64,000 nt of DNA, from assembly GCA_910579425.1 (NCBI GenBank), contig CAJTVL010000016.1, positions 1 through 64,000 on the forward strand, written 5' to 3'. The notes beneath the pieces were generated by a model. It searched no databases. It had not been told where the DNA came from and saw nothing but the letters and a program-made list of their open reading frames with translations. This stretch comes from an uncultured Lachnospiraceae bacterium. Lineage in GTDB: Bacteria; Bacillota; Clostridia; Lachnospirales; Lachnospiraceae. Shown in pieces: positions 60,758-64,000 of this stretch (its first letter is position 1; the number at the start of each line of letters is the position of its first letter). The translations under genes were made by a program, and so were the position numbers.

Positions 60758-61000
60758 TTGTACGGAAAAGTTACAAGATATTTCCATGACAGAAAATTCG
60801 GATTTATCCAAGGAGAAGATGGCAACACATATTTTATCCATCAATCAAAGCTGAATGGCGAGCATATAGACTCAGGCTATTATGTATCCTTTAAGCCATT
60901 CCAGAATGACAGGAGCGATTACAACGCAAAAAATATCATGGTGATTGAAGCACCAGAAAGGAAGAGAAAATATGCCAAAGCACATAAGAAACATGAATGA
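60758..61000 (+). CDS. Cold-shock-domain-like protein
   Basis: 80 residues. The RNA-binding core is KFGFIQGEDGNTYFIHQSKL, matching the RNP1 (K-x-GFI) and RNP2 (x-F-x-H-x-S) motifs of cold-shock proteins, with a basic tail (ERKRKYAKAHKKHE). The start is TTG at 60758: AAAAGGAGG stands 8 bases before it and no ATG lies nearby. It overlaps the next gene's start by 29 bp. It probably binds single-stranded nucleic acid of the mobile element. Confidence 0.75.
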   Translation: MYGKVTRYFHDRKFGFIQGEDGNTYFIHQSKLNGEHIDSGYYVSFKPFQNDRSDYNAKNIMVIEAPERKRKYAKAHKKHE

Positions 61001-61603
61001 TCTGGCAAAGGCATTACAGCCAACACTATTACAACTGGAAGACATATTAGCAGACAGGGTATATGAAACACTGAATTATTACCTGAATCCGTGAAGTTCG
61101 TTTGCAGGATTAAACTGCAAAAAGCAATATTTACGCAGGATTCCAGCTTTTTGAAAGCCAAATTTTTATCACCCAATGGGTGAAGAAATTTGGGGCTTTA
61201 GAATCGCTGAAATCCTTGTAAAATGTGAAATCAAAGGTATTTTTATTGGATTGAACTTCACGGATTCAGGTATTATTTAAAGGATTATTATACCGGATGG
61301 ACTCCATCAAGCTATAAGAGGACAGAAGATTTCCTGCGGTCAGCGGTGAAGGTAGACGCACACCCATATAAAGGCGGTGTGAAAGCAAGCGTATATATCG
61401 ACTATGAAAGTATGGATGATTATGTGAATGCAACCGGATTTCAGGTGGCTACCTGGGCGAACCAAGGCAAACATGGAGGCTTATCGGTGAAACATAAGCC
61501 GCATGTGTGGGATGATACCATGGATCAAACTGTAAATAATGGCACCTTATTAAAAATGGCGATCCAGTATTTGAAGAGCCAGGGAATATCGGTGAGAAAT
61601 TAG
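60972..61603 (+). pseudogene. Phage-like (HK97-gp10-like?) gene interrupted by a 191-bp fold-back element
   Basis: The first part reads MPKHIRNMNDLAKALQPTLL and then QLEDILADRVYETLNYYL before the insert makes it stop. After the insert, from 61278, it continues KDYYTGWTPSSYKRTEDFLR, SAVKVDAHPYKGGVKASVYI, to the stop at 61601. Removing 61081-61271 and one copy of the 6-bp duplication gives a full frame of about 146 residues (LNYYLKDYYTGW across the joint). The protein is of the size and pattern of small phage head-tail proteins, but I cannot name it. Start with AGGAAGAG before the ATG. Confidence 0.7.
61081..61271. mobile_element. 191-bp MITE-like element with 19-bp perfect inverted repeats
   Basis: Ends are ACCTGAATCCGTGAAGTTC (61081-61099) and its exact reverse complement (61253-61271). 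ATTATT lies on both sides (61075-61080 and 61272-61277), a 6-bp target duplication. Inside, CACCC/GGGTG and AAATTT-type stems (about 61158-61200) fold most of the element into one long imperfect hairpin. It has no gene of its own, so it depends on a transposase elsewhere. Confidence 0.85.
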
Positions 61604-61616
61604 GAGGACTGAATAA

Positions 61617-61913
61617 ATGTCAGTATTGAAGAAAGAATTTATAGACAGGATGGCAGAAACAGGTGGCATTACAAAGAAAGCAGCAAGAGAAGGGCTTGAA
61701 TTGTTTATTGAAACCCTGATAGATTGTATGAATGAAGGTGAAAAAGTGATGTTCAATAACTTTGGAAGGTTTGAGATGAAAACACTGGAAGGAAGAAAGG
61801 GAAGATTGCCATTTGGAGGCGAGTGCATTATACCAGAGCATAAGAAGATGAAGTTTTATCCAAGCAGGGAATTATCCAAAAAGATTGAGGAAATGCAGAG
61901 GGAGGAAGAATAA
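61617..61913 (+). CDS. HU-family DNA-binding protein
   Basis: 98 residues. HU/IHF fold: KKEFIDRMAETGGITKKAAR at the start, a helix pair, then VMFNNFGRFEMKTLEGRKGR and the DNA-binding arm to IIPEHKKMKFYPSRELSKKI. The arm is shorter and less typical than that of housekeeping HU, fitting a phage or element-borne paralogue. GGAGGAC precedes the ATG. It is 13 bp after the interrupted gene. Confidence 0.88.
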   Translation: MSVLKKEFIDRMAETGGITKKAAREGLELFIETLIDCMNEGEKVMFNNFGRFEMKTLEGRKGRLPFGGECIIPEHKKMKFYPSRELSKKIEEMQREEE

Positions 61914-61973
61914 TTACATATGGAAGCCCTCAATAGTTCCATTTGATAAAAATTCGTATAGGAGAGATATTAT

Positions 61974-62267
61974 ATGCAGTTCAAAGAATTAGAATGGAAA
62001 GATATTATATCGGATGGAGTAACCGTATGCAGCCATTGTGAAATTAATTTATGCGGTGTAATTAAGATAGAATTCAGGATTAACCATGAATCCAAAGAAA
62101 ACAAATATTATCTGTATTGTTTTGGTAAAGGTAGTCTCAGGAGATTGTAACCAGAAAGGTATGATTCTGTAGAATTAGCTAAGAATGCGGCGTACAGGAT
62201 ATACAGTAATGAGATGGCGAGGATAAAGAAAGCGGTTGATTATCTGGTGGCAGATGATTGCTATTAG
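61974..62267 (+). pseudogene. Small gene split by an in-frame stop
   Basis: From ATG 61974 (GGAGAG before it) the frame reads MQFKELEWKDIISDGVTVCS and HCEINLCGVIKIEF up to TAA at 62148-62150. It continues without any shift as PERYDSVELAKNAAYRIYSN to TAG 62265-62267. The two parts add up to 97 residues plus one nonsense codon. Cys-x-x-Cys in the first part (CSHC) could bind metal. Unknown family. Confidence 0.55.
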
Positions 62268-62665
62268 TGGACTGCTGCCGCATGGTAAAAATAAGTATTG
62301 AAAATGATTCCCCATATAGTTGGGGAATTAAATAAAAGATGTTTGTCTTTACAAGGTAAGCAATCTGTAATACCAAAATTCAAGAAATTCTAACAACTAT
62401 TAACTGTTTCGATTGTGCAAGTCTGCACAATAATTCCATTAAATGAAAATTGATTATAGAAAGATTATAAGCAAGGGGCTTAAAAGTTTTAAGACCCATT
62501 AGTGAACTAAAGCAAAGGACTGAATGAAATGTTCAGTCCTTTTAAAAATAGAAGATTAATTATGTGATGTCCCAAAATGGAAAGTCACATAAAAAGAGAA
62601 AAGGAAATTATAAATGTAGAAGTATTATTCTGATGATTATTTTTAACTAACGGAGGTCTATTTTT
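62268..62665. other. AT-rich gene-free stretch with two hairpins
   Basis: No gene seen. ATTCCCCA/TGGGGAAT (62309-62330) and the terminator-like stem at 62515-62543 are the only structures. A good Shine-Dalgarno site (ACGGAGG, 62650-62656) belongs to the next gene. Confidence 0.5.
62515..62550 (+). terminator. Terminator-like hairpin
   Basis: Perfect 11-bp stem AAAGGACTGAA (62515-62525) with TTCAGTCCTTT (62533-62543), 7-base loop, then TTAAAAAT. Confidence 0.55.
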
Positions 62666-62875
62666 ATGAGCAGCAAAAAGTACGCATACAACTATGACAT
62701 TGAAGAGTGCAACCAGTTATTTAAAAGGGGAGTATTCCCTATTGGATGTGGCAAGCATGACAAGACAGGGAATGTCTTTTTAGTATTTTGTGTAAACAGC
62801 AGGTATTTAAAGGTATTAAATGATATCCGTTTTCTCAATTCACAGGGTATAGAAAGTAACCGGACTCCACGTTAG
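62666..62875 (+). CDS. Hypothetical protein, 69 aa (DUF5659-like pattern)
   Basis: Small basic protein (YAYNYDIEECNQLFKRGVFP, then NVFLVFCVNSRYLKVLNDIR). The strand-helix pattern recalls DUF5659-type proteins of mobile elements, with low certainty. ACGGAGG lies before the ATG. Its stop codon TAG (62873-62875) is inside the left arm of the inverted repeat at 62868-62940. Confidence 0.5.
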   Translation: MSSKKYAYNYDIEECNQLFKRGVFPIGCGKHDKTGNVFLVFCVNSRYLKVLNDIRFLNSQGIESNRTPR

Positions 62876-62940
62876 TACAAAAAATTGCTTTCTACACTTG
62901 AAAAAATCGAGTGGTTGGTACAAAAAAATGTACTAACGTG
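62868..62940. repeat. 12-bp perfect inverted repeat over a 73-base span
   Basis: CACGTTAGTACA (62868-62879) and TGTACTAACGTG (62929-62940). GTACAAAAAA follows or precedes both arms (62875-62884, 62918-62927), giving direct repeats inside. It holds the stop of the preceding gene and lies about 125 bases before the replication-like gene. Confidence 0.65.
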
Positions 62941-63063
62941 AAGTGCTATTAGTAATTATAAATGATTATTAAAAAAAGACTTAACATCACTTGCATAAGC
63001 AAGATGATAGATATTTTTATGTTTTGCTACTGTATTATTTTTAAGGAAGGAATCTATATTATT

Positions 63064-64000
63064 ATGGATATATTTTTAGACAGCAAAATTATAACTGATA
63101 ACAAATTGTCTTCAGATACCATTGCAGTATATACAGCATTGAGGATGATACAGAATTCAAATATTAATGAATACTACGTTAATATGAAATTATTAGCATA
63201 TCAGTTGTCAAATAATCTCATATTTAGCCGTAAATATATGGAAAGGTTATCAGATGGATTAAATGAACTTATTACAAAGAAATACATAACGATTGTAGCC
63301 AATAATGCAGATAAGGACTATATACTGGATATTAGTAATCTTATCATAAATAATCGGACTGATGAAAATAAAGATAAAACTTTCTTTGTGGTCATTAAAT
63401 CAGAAGAGATACATAAAATTATGAATTTGGATAGCCGATTGGACAAGTTCTCTATATTGAGATATTTTATGTGTATGCTTAGTACTATAAATCATAATGC
63501 AACATACTATGATGTTATGGGAAAGGAATATTATAATTTTGTGGGTTTTATGACAAATGATTATATAGGCTCTCTTTGCGGAGTGGCTTCTTATACTACT
63601 TATGATAAATACAATCATCTGTTAGAGGATAGTGAGCTTATTTATATTTTCAGGCATAGTGTGATGTTGCGTGATGAAAAAGGACAGTTAAAGAATTTGC
63701 CTAATCATTATGGAAGATTTAAGGACAAGGAGTTGATTATTGGTTATGCTGTTAATAGAGAAAATTTTGAACTTGGAGAAGATGCTGTTGATAAGAGGGC
63801 AAATGAAAGCAGATCACTTATGCAGAAATATTATTGCATGATTAAATACGGAACGGAGTACCCTGAGAAAGAAGTAAGGCGTATATATAGGTATGTGCAT
63901 TACAGGAACCAACAGAATGAGAAGAATTATAGACAGGCAATAGAGAAAGGCTATTCTGGTGAAGAATTTCTTGATAAGATTGTTCCAGAAGATATTTTCT
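63064..64000 (+). CDS. Replication-initiator-like/winged-helix protein, runs off the window (partial)
   Basis: Open from ATG 63064 to the last base (312 codons and still open). The N-terminal part (LSSDTIAVYTALRMIQNSNI, then LLAYQLSNNLIFSRKYMERL) is a winged-helix pattern seen in replication-initiation and related proteins of plasmids and integrative elements; a second similar unit follows (FSILRYFMCMLSTINHNATY; SLCGVASYTTYDKYNHLLED). The end is charged and helical. AAGGAAGG stands about 14 bases before the ATG, rather far. Strongly AT-rich. Assignment as a replication protein is inference. Confidence 0.5.
   Translation, partial: MDIFLDSKIITDNKLSSDTIAVYTALRMIQNSNINEYYVNMKLLAYQLSNNLIFSRKYMERLSDGLNELITKKYITIVANNADKDYILDISNLIINNRTDENKDKTFFVVIKSEEIHKIMNLDSRLDKFSILRYFMCMLSTINHNATYYDVMGKEYYNFVGFMTNDYIGSLCGVASYTTYDKYNHLLEDSELIYIFRHSVMLRDEKGQLKNLPNHYGRFKDKELIIGYAVNRENFELGEDAVDKRANESRSLMQKYYCMIKYGTEYPEKEVRRIYRYVHYRNQQNEKNYRQAIEKGYSGEEFLDKIVPEDIF

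Overview
The window looks like a chromosome segment of a gut-type Lachnospiraceae bacterium (Clostridia, Bacillota). Evidence: purine-rich Shine-Dalgarno sites before almost every gene, a cysteine T-box before cysE-cysS, sporulation sigma-H, Mini-ribonuclease III, a YesN/YesM pair beside a LplABC-type sugar transporter, DUF4358/MBOAT/DHHW acylation genes, and mid-GC core DNA broken by AT-rich islands. No rRNA, tRNA or CRISPR array was seen. The species is an inference.

Layout. 1-2600 is a histidine-kinase tail, a Na+/Ca2+ exchanger and a cluster of broken genes (a P-loop kinase with an internal deletion, a surface-protein tail, a DUF4143 ATPase tail). 2.7-9.5 kb holds a carboxylesterase, a Crp/Fnr regulator convergent with thioredoxin, a membrane-anchored HExxH protein, a two-domain SGNH esterase and ispF. 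9.6-14.5 kb is a probable exported-polymer O-acylation locus followed by remnants, including a second copy of the DHHW gene's 3' end. 14.5-24.3 kb has a nucleoside-hydrolase lipoprotein, a TetR gene and ABC exporter with matching palindromic operators, a small glycan-degrading cluster (two GH43-like enzymes, aldo/keto reductase, esterase) and a toxin-antitoxin pair. 24.4-28.2 kb is the conserved cysE-cysS-mrnC-rlmB operon under T-box control. 28.2-39.4 kb has a repeat-bearing SGNH hydrolase, a His/Cys-rich secreted peptide, an AAA/PD-(D/E)XK protein, sigH, an RND transporter with a giant coiled-coil insert and its TetR gene, a thiN remnant and a membrane-fused spermidine synthase-like gene.

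39.4-44.0 kb is an AT-rich island behind a truncated transposase. A promoter drives two coupled genes: a HEPN-like protein and a 903-residue protein with a ParA/MinD-type NTPase (KGGVGRTT) and a second AAA/STAND-like NTPase. This is the best candidate here for an undescribed, probably defensive, system. 44.0-60.3 kb is a glycan-utilisation locus: YesN/YesM, binding protein, two permeases, sulfatase, an opposed AraC regulator, GH2, a DUF4965-family protein and a hybrid kinase with two receiver domains. 60.7-64.0 kb is the AT-rich edge of a mobile element (cold-shock-like protein, phage-like protein, HU, small orphans, a replication-initiator-like protein running off the end). In it, a 191-bp fold-back element with perfect 19-bp inverted repeats and a 6-bp target duplication interrupts a gene; removing it restores the reading frame exactly.
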